Assembly: GCA_004020875.1 (NCBI GenBank)
Contig: SAPZ01000015.1
Span: forward strand, 1 to 64,000
Reading direction: 5' to 3'
Length of the DNA: 64,000 bases
Origin: Mesorhizobium sp.
GTDB taxonomy: Bacteria > Pseudomonadota > Alphaproteobacteria > Rhizobiales > Rhizobiaceae
Shown here: one piece after another, positions 1 through 8,091 of the stretch
Layout: each line of letters opens with the position of its first letter
Numbering within the stretch: position 1 is the first letter of the stretch
Program-made: the position numbers and the translations under genes
The notes under the pieces: model-generated
The model's database searches: none
What the model saw: only the letters and a program-made list of their open reading frames with translations
What the model was told of the DNA's origin: nothing

Positions 1-85
1 TTTTGAGGCCGAGCTCATTGGCCGCGCGGAACACGCGGATGGCGATTTCGGACCGGTTGGCGACGAGGATCTTCGTGATTGCCAA
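1..85 (-). CDS. pyc: pyruvate carboxylase, N-terminal fragment
   Basis: Only the first 28 codons lie in the window; the gene continues off the left edge. Read on the minus strand from a TTG start at 85, the peptide begins (M)AITKILVANRSEIAIRVFR, the start of the biotin-carboxylase domain of a biotin-dependent carboxylase. The continuation RAANELGLK is what I associate with alphaproteobacterial pyruvate carboxylase rather than AccC or PccA. The enzyme makes oxaloacetate from pyruvate and bicarbonate in the cytoplasm. A GGAG about 8 bases upstream supports the TTG start. An 18-bp perfect palindrome lies about 90 bases upstream (175-192). With so little sequence another biotin carboxylase cannot be excluded. 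Confidence 0.72.
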   Translation of the reverse strand, partial: MAITKILVANRSEIAIRVFRAANELGLK

Positions 86-174
86 GGACTGGGCTCCAGC
101 AGCGTAAGGGAGATGAACCGGCGCAATGATTAGCGTGAAAATGCTGCAGTGCAAACGAATTTGCGCGACACCTA

Positions 175-192
175 AAACGATTTAAATCGTTT
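175..192. promoter_or_regulatory. 18-bp perfect palindrome upstream of pyc
   Basis: AAACGATTTAAATCGTTT is a perfect inverted repeat with no spacer. It lies between the terminator of the liv operon and the pyc start, about 90 bases upstream of pyc, where an operator would sit. I cannot assign a regulator. Confidence 0.5.
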
Positions 193-298
193 GTTTGCGG
201 CAAGCGCTCCGTTGTTGTTCAGCCCCCTGCCCGCAGGGCGCCGCGAGAGCGCATTCCGGGGCGCCGGGCGGAGCTTCCGGCTGCCACGGCCGCGCAGA

Positions 299-328
299 CA
301 AAAAATGCCCGGCGCGAGCGCCGGGCAT
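299..328 (-). terminator. rho-independent terminator of the liv operon
   Basis: An 11-bp GC-rich stem (ATGCCCGGCGC at 305-315 with its complement at 318-328) is followed on the minus strand by six T residues. It lies 30 bases past the livK stop, so it ends transcription of livHMGF-DUF6867-livK. Confidence 0.9.
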
Positions 329-357
329 CCATTCCAAGTCGGCTTCTATTTGCCGGC

Positions 358-1476
358 TTATTTCTCGAAGTAGCTGTACTTGCCGTCGTCACCCTTCTTC
401 CATTCGTAGATGACATAGTCGGGACGGGTGATGTCGCCCTTGGCGTCGTAGCCGATCTCGCCGATGGCCGTCTTCCACGGACCGCCGGACTTGATGATCT
501 CGGCAACCTTCTGCGCATCGTCAGCCGAGCCGGCCTTGGCGATGGCCTGCGAGATGATCTGCACGGCGGCGTAGGAGTAGAGCGTGTAAGCCTCCGGCTC
601 GAAGCCGGCGGCACGGAACTTCTCCACCACTTCCTTGGCGGCCGGATTCTTGCGCGGATCCGGAGCGAAGGTGTTGAGCGTGCCGGCAACCGCGTCACCA
701 GCGATCGAAGCCAGTTCGTTGGAGACAATGCCGTCGCCCGAGAACAGCGGCGCCTTCAGGCCCTGGTCGGCCGACTGACGGATGATCAGGCCGGCTTCCG
801 TGTGCAGGCCGCCCCAGTAGATCAGGGTGACGTTGTTTTCCTTCATCTTGGCGATGAGGGCCGAGAAGTCCTTGTCGCCGACATTCACGCCTTCATACAT
901 CACTTCCTTGATGCCGTTGGCGTTGAGGTTCTTCTTGGTCTCATCCGCGAGGCCCTGGCCGTAAGGCGTCTTGTCGTGGATGATTGCGATCTTGGCATCC
1001 TTGAAGTTCTTGGCGATGTAGTCGCCCGCAACCTTGCCCTGCTGGTCGTCGCGACCGCAGGTACGGAAGGTGTTCCACAGGCCACGCTCGGTGAGCTTCG
1101 GATTGGTCGCGGCCGGGGTCATGACGAGGATGCCGTTCTCGGCATAGACTTCCGACGCGGGGATGGTCACGCCCGAGTTGAAGTGGCCGTCGACGAACTT
1201 GACGCCGTCGGCGACGAACTTGTTGGCGACCGAGATGCCCTGCTTGGGATCGGAGACGTCGTCGCCGATCTCGAGCTTGAGCTGCTGGCCATTGATGCCG
1301 CCCGCCGCGTTGATGTCGGCGACAGCCTGTTCCGCGCCCTTCTGCAGCTGTGCGCCGAAGGCGGCGTTCGGGCCGGTGATCGGACCGGCGACGCCGATCA
1401 GGATGTCGGCCCACGCGCTGCCGCTGAACGCGATGAACGCGGTCAGCGCAACGGCGGACAAGAGTGATTTTTTCAT
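358..1476 (-). CDS. livK: branched-chain amino acid/amide ABC transporter, periplasmic binding protein
   Basis: A 372-residue solute-binding protein of the LivJ/LivK class I fold. The N-terminus has a lysine pair, a hydrophobic segment and an ASA-type cleavage region (GSAWA-D, about residue 23), so it should be exported to the periplasm. The mature start ILIGVAGPITGPNAAFG is the typical family opening, followed by GAEQAVADINAAGGINGQ. It should bind leucine/isoleucine/valine or a related amide and hand it to LivHM. It is the last gene of the operon, 136 bases after the DUF6867 gene, and a strong terminator follows. Placing the binding protein last with extra intergenic space may allow separate, higher expression. 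The ligand cannot be read from sequence. Confidence 0.93.
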   Translation of the reverse strand: MKKSLLSAVALTAFIAFSGSAWADILIGVAGPITGPNAAFGAQLQKGAEQAVADINAAGGINGQQLKLEIGDDVSDPKQGISVANKFVADGVKFVDGHFNSGVTIPASEVYAENGILVMTPAATNPKLTERGLWNTFRTCGRDDQQGKVAGDYIAKNFKDAKIAIIHDKTPYGQGLADETKKNLNANGIKEVMYEGVNVGDKDFSALIAKMKENNVTLIYWGGLHTEAGLIIRQSADQGLKAPLFSGDGIVSNELASIAGDAVAGTLNTFAPDPRKNPAAKEVVEKFRAAGFEPEAYTLYSYAAVQIISQAIAKAGSADDAQKVAEIIKSGGPWKTAIGEIGYDAKGDITRPDYVIYEWKKGDDGKYSYFEK

Positions 1477-1612
1477 TGAAACGCTCCCATTTACGGAGTG
1501 GGCGTGGATGATACTTTCATGCGATGCCCACCCTTATCGCAGAAAGCATAGAATGCCGATTTTCAGGCACTTGTCACGCCGATTCGTCCTCGAAGCGTCG
1601 CAATGGTCAACG

Positions 1613-1960
1613 TCAACCTTTCGGCTTCCAGCTTAACAAGGAAGCTCTTTCGTAGAGCCAGTTATACTGTGTGACCATTTGGTTGGTGCGCGTGTATTGA
1701 TAGCCCAGGAAGCCAAGGATCATCAGCACGATGGTGTCGACGATGTAGTAATGCAGCGAGAACATCGTGCCGTCGAACAGCGCATGATGGATGAACCGGA
1801 TGCCGATACCAAGACCGAGCATGTAGAAGAACAGCTGAACGTGGCTGCTCCAGGTCTGCGCCGCCGCCTTGCCCGTCATCCATGCCGCCCAGCCGCCGAG
1901 CAGGCAGGTGACGAACAGGAACTGCCAGATCGAGGCTTCTTCGTAGATAATACCTTGCAT
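1613..1960 (-). CDS. DUF6867-type small membrane protein of the liv operon
   Basis: A 115-residue protein with about three hydrophobic segments (roughly residues 12-32, 42-58 and 70-90) and a polar tail ending LLSWKPKG. I recognise it as the DUF6867 family, which accompanies liv-type transporters in Rhizobiales. It starts 14 bases after the livF stop and precedes livK, so it is co-transcribed with the transporter. Its function is not known to me. A role as an accessory membrane subunit of LivHMGF is inference from position alone. It contains no obvious catalytic motif. Confidence 0.75.
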   Translation of the reverse strand: MQGIIYEEASIWQFLFVTCLLGGWAAWMTGKAAAQTWSSHVQLFFYMLGLGIGIRFIHHALFDGTMFSLHYYIVDTIVLMILGFLGYQYTRTNQMVTQYNWLYERASLLSWKPKG

Positions 1961-1974
1961 GATGAAGACCTCTC

Positions 1975-2703
1975 TTAGTGATGACCGCCTTCGAGATAGG
2001 CGGCGCGCACTTCCGGATTGGCGAGCAGCTCCTTGCCGCTGCCGCTCATCGTCACATTGCCGTTGACCATGACATAGCCGCGGTCGGCGAGCTTCAGGGC
2101 GCCGAAGGCATTCTGCTCGACGAGGAACACGGTCAGCCCCTGCGTCTTGTTGAGCTCGCGGATGGCATCGAAGATCTGCTTGACGATCAGCGGCGCGAGA
2201 CCAAGCGACGGCTCGTCGAGCAGCAAGAGCTTCGGCCGCGCCATCAAAGCGCGGCCGATCGACAGCATCTGCTGCTCGCCGCCCGATAGCGTGCCGCCGC
2301 GCTGGCCGATGCGCTCCTTCAGCCGCGGGAACAGCGTGAACACTTTCTCGACGTCCTCGTCGTAATGCCTGAGATTGTCGAGGCTGGCGCCCATCTGCAG
2401 ATTTTCCATCACCGTCATGCGCGGGAAGATGCGTCTGCCTTCCGGGGATTGCGCGATGCGCAGCCGCGCGATCTCATGCGTCGGCATCTTGGTGATTTCG
2501 GTGCCGGCGAAGGTGATAGTGCCGGCGCGGGCGCGCGGTGCCCCGAAGATCGTCATCATCAACGTCGACTTGCCGGCGCCGTTGGCGCCGATCAGCGCCA
2601 CGATCTCACCCTGGTTGACGCTGACATCGACGCCGTTCAGCGCCCGGATGTTGCCGTAGTAGGTCTCGACGCCCTTGATGTCGAGCAGCGTTGTGCCGGC
2701 CAT
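1975..2703 (-). CDS. livF: branched-chain amino acid ABC transporter ATP-binding protein LivF
   Basis: A 242-residue ABC ATPase of normal LivF length. Walker A is GANGAGKST (about residues 38-46), the signature is LSGGEQQM, Walker B is LLLLDEPSLGL and the switch His region is FLVEQN. Its ATG overlaps the livG stop by one base (TAATG), so translation is probably coupled. It pairs with LivG on the cytoplasmic face of LivHM to energise uptake. A stop 14 bases before the DUF6867 gene keeps the operon tight. Confidence 0.95.
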   Translation of the reverse strand: MAGTTLLDIKGVETYYGNIRALNGVDVSVNQGEIVALIGANGAGKSTLMMTIFGAPRARAGTITFAGTEITKMPTHEIARLRIAQSPEGRRIFPRMTVMENLQMGASLDNLRHYDEDVEKVFTLFPRLKERIGQRGGTLSGGEQQMLSIGRALMARPKLLLLDEPSLGLAPLIVKQIFDAIRELNKTQGLTVFLVEQNAFGALKLADRGYVMVNGNVTMSGSGKELLANPEVRAAYLEGGHH

Positions 2704-3899
2704 TATTTGCGCCCTCCAGGCTTGCCCGCTGTGGGCTTGGCCGCTGTTTCCTTACCCTTCGAAGCGCTGCCGGCTTTCGCGGCTGACGCCTTGGGGGCCG
2801 GCTTTTTAGGCGACGCTTTCGCTGCGCTGGATTTCGCGGCCGGCTTGGCTGCCGATTGGGGCTTGCTGCCGATTGACGCGGCGCGGGCATCGACCTGCGC
2901 CGCTTTCGACGCCCCCTTGGACACGGTGACCCGCTCGCCCTCGTCGGCATGTTCGACACTGTCGGAAACCGGCCCCGCCATCATCGAAGCGGAGTTGCCC
3001 GGGCCATGCGCGGAGTCGGGACCCGTATCGAGCTGCTCGATGACATCCTCGTCGCCGACTTCGGTCAGCACCGTCTCGACCTCTTCGTCATCGACGCCGA
3101 GATAGGCGGCGATGACGCGCGGATCGGTGCGGACCGATTGCGGATTGCCGTCGGAAATCTTGCGGCCGTATTCGAGCACCACGACGTGATCGGAAATCTG
3201 CATGACAACCGACATGTCGTGCTCGATGAGCAGGATGGACGTGCCGGTGTTGTTCTTGATGTCCATCAGCAGGTCGTTGAGCGCCGCCGATTCCTTCGGG
3301 TTGAGGCCGGCGGCCGGCTCGTCCAGGCACAACAACTCCGGCCCCGTGCACATGGCGCGCGCGATTTCCAGGCGTCGCTGCGCGCCATAGGGCAGATCGC
3401 CGGCCGGATCGTCGGCGCGATCGACGAGGTCGGCCTTTTCCAGCCAGTGCCTGGCGAGCTCGATCGATTCGGCCGATGCCTGGCGATAGCTCGGGAAGCC
3501 GAACAAGCCGAGGAAGGTATAACCCGAGGCCTTCATCAGCTTATTGTGCTGCGCGACCAGAAGGTTCTCCAAGAGCGTCATGCCGGAGAACAGGCGGATG
3601 TTCTGGAAAGTGCGCGCCACGTTGGCGCGCGCCGGAATCTCGTGATTGGGCAGGCGCTCGAGCAGATAGGTCGAGCCGTCACGTTTGTTGAGCGTGATCA
3701 TGCCTTCGGTAGGCTTGTAGAAACCGGTGATGCAGTTGAACACCGTTGTCTTGCCGGCGCCGTTGGGACCGATCAGCGCGGTGATCTCGCCGCGCTTGGC
3801 CTGGAATGACAGATCGCCGATGGCGACCAGCCCGCCGAACTTCATCGAAAGATGGTCGACCTGCAGGATGACGTTATTCATGGAAGCTTCCGCGTTCAT
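2703..3899 (-). CDS. livG: branched-chain amino acid ABC transporter ATP-binding protein LivG with long basic tail
   Basis: The start chosen is the ATG at 3899, which overlaps the livM stop as TGATG and gives 398 residues; the frame stays open further upstream inside livM. Residues about 1-265 form a standard LivG ATPase: Walker A GPNGAGKTT, signature LPYGAQRRLEIARA, Walker B LLCLDEPAAGL and the IEHDMSVV switch. LivG normally ends near 255-260 residues. Here about 135 more follow: an acidic stretch (EVETVLTEVGDEDVIEQLD) and then a tail dominated by Ala, Lys, Pro and Ser, ending GKPGGRK. The tail resembles histone H1-like low-complexity sequence and is probably disordered. Its role is unknown. 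Confidence 0.93.
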   Translation of the reverse strand: MNAEASMNNVILQVDHLSMKFGGLVAIGDLSFQAKRGEITALIGPNGAGKTTVFNCITGFYKPTEGMITLNKRDGSTYLLERLPNHEIPARANVARTFQNIRLFSGMTLLENLLVAQHNKLMKASGYTFLGLFGFPSYRQASAESIELARHWLEKADLVDRADDPAGDLPYGAQRRLEIARAMCTGPELLCLDEPAAGLNPKESAALNDLLMDIKNNTGTSILLIEHDMSVVMQISDHVVVLEYGRKISDGNPQSVRTDPRVIAAYLGVDDEEVETVLTEVGDEDVIEQLDTGPDSAHGPGNSASMMAGPVSDSVEHADEGERVTVSKGASKAAQVDARAASIGSKPQSAAKPAAKSSAAKASPKKPAPKASAAKAGSASKGKETAAKPTAGKPGGRK

Positions 3900-5290
3900 C
3901 AGCCGTGGCCCTCCTTCGTGAAGGAGGCTGAGACCGCTCTTCGCTCCTTGAGGAAAGCTGTCGGCTCGCGGCTGCCGACGAAACCGCGCGGCTTCCACAG
4001 CATGACGATCACCATGGCCATGCCGAACAAAAGCATGCGATAGAGTTCCGGCGTGAAATCAGGGCCGAACACCGCCTTGAGGAAGTCGAGCTCGCGCAGG
4101 ATCTCGGTGCCGCCGATCATCACCAGCGCCGCCACCGCAATGCCCCCAAGCGAGCCCATGCCGCCGAGCACGACGATAGCAAGGATGATCGCCGATTCCA
4201 GGAAGACGAAGGATTCGGGGCTGACGAAGCCCTGCCTTGCAGCAAAGAACGAGCCGGCGAAACCGCCGAACATGGCGCCCGTGGCGAACGCCGTCAGCTT
4301 GGTGGTGGTGGTGTTGATGCCGAGAGAGCGGCAGGCGATCTCGTCTTCGCGCAACGCTTCCCAGGCGCGTCCCACCGGCAGGCGGCGAAGCCTTATGGTG
4401 ACGAAGGCGGTGAGCAGGCAGAGCGCCAGGGCGAGATAGTAGAGGAAGATCTTGTAGTAGGCTCCCGATTGGGCAATGTGCAGAACCTTGGCGATGTAGT
4501 TAGGGTCCGAGACGTTGAACGACATCAACCCGAAGAAAGAGACCTTCGGAATGCCCGAGATACCGGCCGAGCCGTTGGTCACCTCGCGCCAGTTGATAAG
4601 CACAAGACGGATGATCTCGCCGAAGGCAAGGGTCACGATGGCCAGATAATCGCCGCGCAACCTCAGAACCGGGAAGCCGAGCATGACGCCCCAGAAAGCC
4701 GCCATGCAGCCGGCGGCCGGCAACAGGATCCAGAACGACAGGCCGAAATGCGTGCCGAGCAGCGCGTAGGCATAGGCGCCCACGGCATAGAAGGCGACGT
4801 AGCCCAGATCAAGCAGGCCCGCCAGCCCAACCACGATGTTGAGGCCCCAGGCCAGCATCACATAGATCAGGATCTGGATGCCGAAATTGTCGACCCACTT
4901 CAGCGACCCCTGGAAGCCGAACAGAAGGACCATCGCCACGGGATACAGGAGCAGGATGACTAGACCGATCCTGTTGAAGTTCTGCTTGATGAAGCCCGGC
5001 TGGGCGACGACCGCCGGTGCCGCGCCCTTCTCGGCCTTCGACCGCTCCATCGCCGGGACCGCGTAAGCGACATAGAGGAACCGGCCGACGGTAACGGCAA
5101 TGACGACGATGGCCAGCAGCAACCAACGCTGCACCAGGATGAGCTCGTTGCTGATGTTCTGGTCGGTCCTGAGGCCGATGAACAGCACGAACAGGCCAAG
5201 CGAGATGGCGCCTGCATAGAACGCTTCGCGAAAAGCACGCTGGACGGGAGTAGCGACGGTGTCGCGCTCCGATGACACGGTAGCGGCCAT
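3899..5290 (-). CDS. livM: branched-chain amino acid ABC transporter permease LivM
   Basis: A 463-residue multi-spanning permease with about ten hydrophobic helices. LivM hallmarks are GLNIVVGLAGLLDLGYVAFYAVGAY, LRLRGDYLAIVTLAFGEIIRL and the cytoplasmic loop GRAWEALREDEIACRSLGIN, which docks to the ATPases. The first 110 or so residues contain extra hydrophobic segments and a polar linker, making it longer than the E. coli protein (about 425). It starts 5 bases after the livH stop and its own stop overlaps livG. It forms the inner-membrane channel with LivH. Confidence 0.95.
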   Translation of the reverse strand: MAATVSSERDTVATPVQRAFREAFYAGAISLGLFVLFIGLRTDQNISNELILVQRWLLLAIVVIAVTVGRFLYVAYAVPAMERSKAEKGAAPAVVAQPGFIKQNFNRIGLVILLLYPVAMVLLFGFQGSLKWVDNFGIQILIYVMLAWGLNIVVGLAGLLDLGYVAFYAVGAYAYALLGTHFGLSFWILLPAAGCMAAFWGVMLGFPVLRLRGDYLAIVTLAFGEIIRLVLINWREVTNGSAGISGIPKVSFFGLMSFNVSDPNYIAKVLHIAQSGAYYKIFLYYLALALCLLTAFVTIRLRRLPVGRAWEALREDEIACRSLGINTTTTKLTAFATGAMFGGFAGSFFAARQGFVSPESFVFLESAIILAIVVLGGMGSLGGIAVAALVMIGGTEILRELDFLKAVFGPDFTPELYRMLLFGMAMVIVMLWKPRGFVGSREPTAFLKERRAVSASFTKEGHG

Positions 5291-5295
5291 GAGGA

Positions 5296-6198
5296 TCAGA
5301 CCTTTTCGACTTCAGGCCGGCCGAGGATGCCGGAGGGCAGGAAGATCAGCACGATCGCCAGGATCGAGAACGCGGCGACGTCCTTGTAGTCGATCGAGAA
5401 ATAGGCCGACCACATGCTTTCGATGAAGCCGATCAAGAGCCCGCCTAGCACCGCGCCGGGCAGCGAGCCGATGCCGCCGAGCACGGCCGCCGTGAAGGCC
5501 TTCACGCCCGGCACGAAGCCGTCCGAGAACACCACGACGCCGTAATACATCAGGAACAGCGTGCCCGCGACGGCGGCAAGGGCGGCGCCCATGATAAAGG
5601 TGATGGAGATGGTGCGGTCGACGTCGATGCCGAGCAGCGCCGCCATCTTGCGATCCTGCTCGCAGGCGCGCTGGGCGCGGCCGAGCGCAGTCCTGTTGAC
5701 CAGGTACCAGAAGACCGCGAGCAGCGCGATGGTTACGATCACGATGATGATCTGCTTCAGCGAGATGCTGATGCCGTCGATCGTATAGACCTGGCTGACC
5801 AGCGGCGGGATCGGCTTGTTGCGCGGACCCTGCGTGACCTGCACGAAGTTGGAGAGCGCGATCGACATGCCGATGGCGGTGATCAGAGGCGCCAGCCGGA
5901 ACGAACCGCGCAGCGGCCGGTAGGCCACCTTCTCGATCGTCCAGTTGTAGAGGCTGGTCAGAAGCATCGCCACGATCATCATGATCAGAAGCGCCACCAC
6001 GACCGGCACCGAATAGAACAATGCGCCGAGGATGAGGAAGACGATGAGCGCGGTGAAGGCGCCGACCATGAAAATGTCGCCATGGGCGAAATTGATCATG
6101 CCGATGATGCCGTAGACCATCGTGTAGCCGATCGCGATCAGCCCATAGATAGATCCCAGCGTCAGCCCATTGATAAGCTGCTGGACGAAGTACTGCAT
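5296..6198 (-). CDS. livH: branched-chain amino acid ABC transporter permease LivH
   Basis: First gene of the operon. I start it at the ATG at 6198 (MQYFVQQLINGL), 12 bases after a GGGGAG ribosome site; the frame is open 52 codons further upstream without similarity. The 300-residue product has about eight membrane segments and the family motifs GSIYGLIAIGYTMVYGIIGMINFAHG near the start and RACEQDRKMAALLGIDV in the ATPase-docking loop. Length and motifs match LivH. The promoter should lie in the 417-bp gap upstream, but I see no convincing -35/-10 pair. Confidence 0.95.
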   Translation of the reverse strand: MQYFVQQLINGLTLGSIYGLIAIGYTMVYGIIGMINFAHGDIFMVGAFTALIVFLILGALFYSVPVVVALLIMMIVAMLLTSLYNWTIEKVAYRPLRGSFRLAPLITAIGMSIALSNFVQVTQGPRNKPIPPLVSQVYTIDGISISLKQIIIVIVTIALLAVFWYLVNRTALGRAQRACEQDRKMAALLGIDVDRTISITFIMGAALAAVAGTLFLMYYGVVVFSDGFVPGVKAFTAAVLGGIGSLPGAVLGGLLIGFIESMWSAYFSIDYKDVAAFSILAIVLIFLPSGILGRPEVEKV

Positions 6199-6615
6199 AT
6201 TTATGCGGCTCCCCTGGAATGTCGCCCGTTTCCGGATCGCACTCCTTTTCGTATTTCCCCTAGTCGTAAAGTTTCGAGCCCGGATTGCAACGTGATTTTT
6301 CAATCGCTCTGCGTGGTTTGGAAGCACGCCGTCCGATTGCCCGCTTTTTCGCACCCGACCCCTGGACTATCGCGGACCCTAGCATTGGCACAACGCAATG
6401 TCTTTGACGATTCAACCTTATGATGGGCCTCTCGTCGAAGAAATCGGCGTCAAAATAAGTTGATGAGGAGAATCTTTGCGTCAACCGAAGCACTCCGTTT
6501 CCCGCCATCGCACCTTCCCCTGGGTCAGGATTCAGTCATCTGTGACGGGCATGTGACGATGCGGCGCCCTTCGGCCAGGGCGCCGCGCCACAACAGGAAA
6601 CGTCGAAGCGACGTC
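6199..6615. other. 417-bp gap between livH and ectC
   Basis: No supportable coding region. It should hold the livH promoter (minus strand) and the 3' region of ectC. The only clear structure is the hairpin at 6561-6586. A short SD-like purine run near 6463 is not followed by a convincing gene. Confidence 0.6.
6561..6586 (-). terminator. GC-rich hairpin downstream of ectC
   Basis: A perfect 10-bp stem, GCGGCGCCCT (6561-6570) with AGGGCGCCGC (6577-6586) and a 6-base loop, starts 30 bases past the ectC stop. No T run follows on the minus strand, so it may be a weak terminator or an mRNA 3'-end stabiliser. Confidence 0.4.
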
Positions 6616-7002
6616 TCAGTAAGCAGAGCCTCCTTCTCCATGGAGACTGTGCTTTTCAGTGCCTTTGAGCGGCGGATTGAAGACGCTCACCAGCACCATG
6701 TCGCCGGCACCGTCGGCGCGCAGGAAATGGTCGTCATGGGCATCGAGCACGTAGACGGTGCCCGGTTCGACGCGGTGGACGGTGCCGGTCATGTCCTCGA
6801 CCTCGCCGCTGCCGGAGATGCAGTAGCAGGCCTCCAGGTGCCGCCGGTACTGCAGTCGCGATTCGCTGCCGGCGCGCACCACCGTGTGACATATGGTGAA
6901 GCCCATGCCGTCCTGCTGTGTCAGCAGCCGATGGCTGGTGCCGTTGCCCCAATCGACGAAGAAGTCAGTTTTTTCTACATCGGCCAATTGTCTGGTGAAC
7001 AT
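6616..7002 (-). CDS. ectC: ectoine synthase-like cupin (stand-alone EctC)
   Basis: The ATG at 7002 follows GGAAAG and gives 128 residues, the usual EctC length; an upstream in-frame extension to 7140 lacks similarity. EctC landmarks run through the protein: DGMGFTICHT, RHLEACYCISGSGEVED, TVYVLDAHDDHFLRA and the VFNPPLKG(T)E motif near the C-terminus. Glu57, Tyr84 and His92 stand where the iron ligands of characterised EctC enzymes lie. The enzyme cyclises N-gamma-acetyl-2,4-diaminobutyrate to ectoine. No ectA, ectB, ask_ect or ectD is in the window, so this is an orphan copy. It is divergent from a LysR gene 178 bases away that may control it. It could act on another substrate or on scavenged precursor. 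Confidence 0.88.
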   Translation of the reverse strand: MFTRQLADVEKTDFFVDWGNGTSHRLLTQQDGMGFTICHTVVRAGSESRLQYRRHLEACYCISGSGEVEDMTGTVHRVEPGTVYVLDAHDDHFLRADGAGDMVLVSVFNPPLKGTEKHSLHGEGGSAY

Positions 7003-7179
7003 TGTTGTCTTTCCACGAAACCAGGATTGAGAAGCGGCAGTGCGCCTCGAATTCGGCAGCAGGCATCGACTTTTTGGTCCCGCCCGGTTAGATTTTGCGC
7101 CGCCATGCAGATCAATGACGCAGGTTTCGCCGTGCTTCAAATGACGGATTTTGGCTTCTTCTGTTAGAGAATTTTACAG

Positions 7180-8061
7180 ATGGATTATCTGCCGTTGAAT
7201 GCGATCCGAGCCTTCGAGGCGACCGCTCGCCATCTCAGTTTCTCCGCCGCTGGCGAGGAACTGCATGTCACCCACCCTGCCATCAGCCATCAGATAAGGC
7301 GCTTGGAGGAATGGCTCGGCGCCGCATTGTTCCATCGCGACGCCCGCAAGGTGCGCCTGACGGAAGCCGGGCTGATCCTGCAGGCGTCCGCGAGCGCGGC
7401 GCTGACGGAGTTGGGCGCGACCTGCCGCCGTATTCGCAGAAACGCCGCCCAGGCATCGCTGTCGGTGGGTTGCATTCCCTCGATCGCCAGCCGCTGGCTG
7501 GTGCCGCGCCTATCGGATTTCACGGTGCGCCATCCCGAGATCGCGATCCGTGTGGCCTACGCCAAGGCCGAGGATCGGCTCGAGGACGACAACGACATCC
7601 TGATCACCCTCGGCGCCGATCCCTCGCCGCATGTCACGAGCCTCAAGCTGTTTTCCCGCATAAGCCGGCCTGCCTGCAGCCCGCACTATCTTGCGCGCAA
7701 GGGGCGGCTGGAAACGGCGGCGGCCATCGCGGCGGCGGACCTGTTGCATGACGAGACGCGCCAAGGCTGGCAGGAATGGCTTTCCAAGGCCGGGGTCGAA
7801 GGGCGCGATGTCGGGAGCGGCCCAGTGTTTGCCGATTTCAACATACTGGCGACCGCGGTCATCGCCGGGCACGGCGTGGCATTGTGCCCGGTCGAGGTTT
7901 TTCGCGAAGAGCTCAGGCGCGGCGATCTCGTGGTCCTCTCCGATATTTCGACCGACGACGACAAGGGATATTTCCTGACGATGTCGGCGCAGCCCTCGTC
8001 TGCCGAGGCCAAGTTCGCCGAATGGTTCCGCGATCAGGTTTCGGTCAAAGCCGAGGCCTGA
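7180..8061 (+). CDS. LysR-family transcriptional regulator (GcvA-like)
   Basis: A 293-residue LTTR. The N-terminal winged helix is clear: AFEATARHLSFSAAGEELHVTHPAISHQIRRLEEWLG, with the GcvA/AmpR-type opening LPLNAIRAFEA. The C-terminal two-thirds is the periplasmic-binding-like effector domain (SVGCIPSIASRWLVPRLSDF onward). It is divergent from ectC and lies 30 bases from the convergent end of the hydroxyproline epimerase gene. By the usual LTTR layout it most likely controls the divergent ectC and itself. The effector is unknown. It is also a possible second regulator for the hydroxyproline genes. Confidence 0.92.
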   Translation: MDYLPLNAIRAFEATARHLSFSAAGEELHVTHPAISHQIRRLEEWLGAALFHRDARKVRLTEAGLILQASASAALTELGATCRRIRRNAAQASLSVGCIPSIASRWLVPRLSDFTVRHPEIAIRVAYAKAEDRLEDDNDILITLGADPSPHVTSLKLFSRISRPACSPHYLARKGRLETAAAIAAADLLHDETRQGWQEWLSKAGVEGRDVGSGPVFADFNILATAVIAGHGVALCPVEVFREELRRGDLVVLSDISTDDDKGYFLTMSAQPSSAEAKFAEWFRDQVSVKAEA

Positions 8062-8091
8062 CCGCAAGGCGGTTGGATATTCTGCTGACGA

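Noticed and set aside
6450..6480. plus-strand gene start after a GAGGAGA purine run
   Set aside because: The downstream frame lacks similarity and overlaps the ectC gene antisense.
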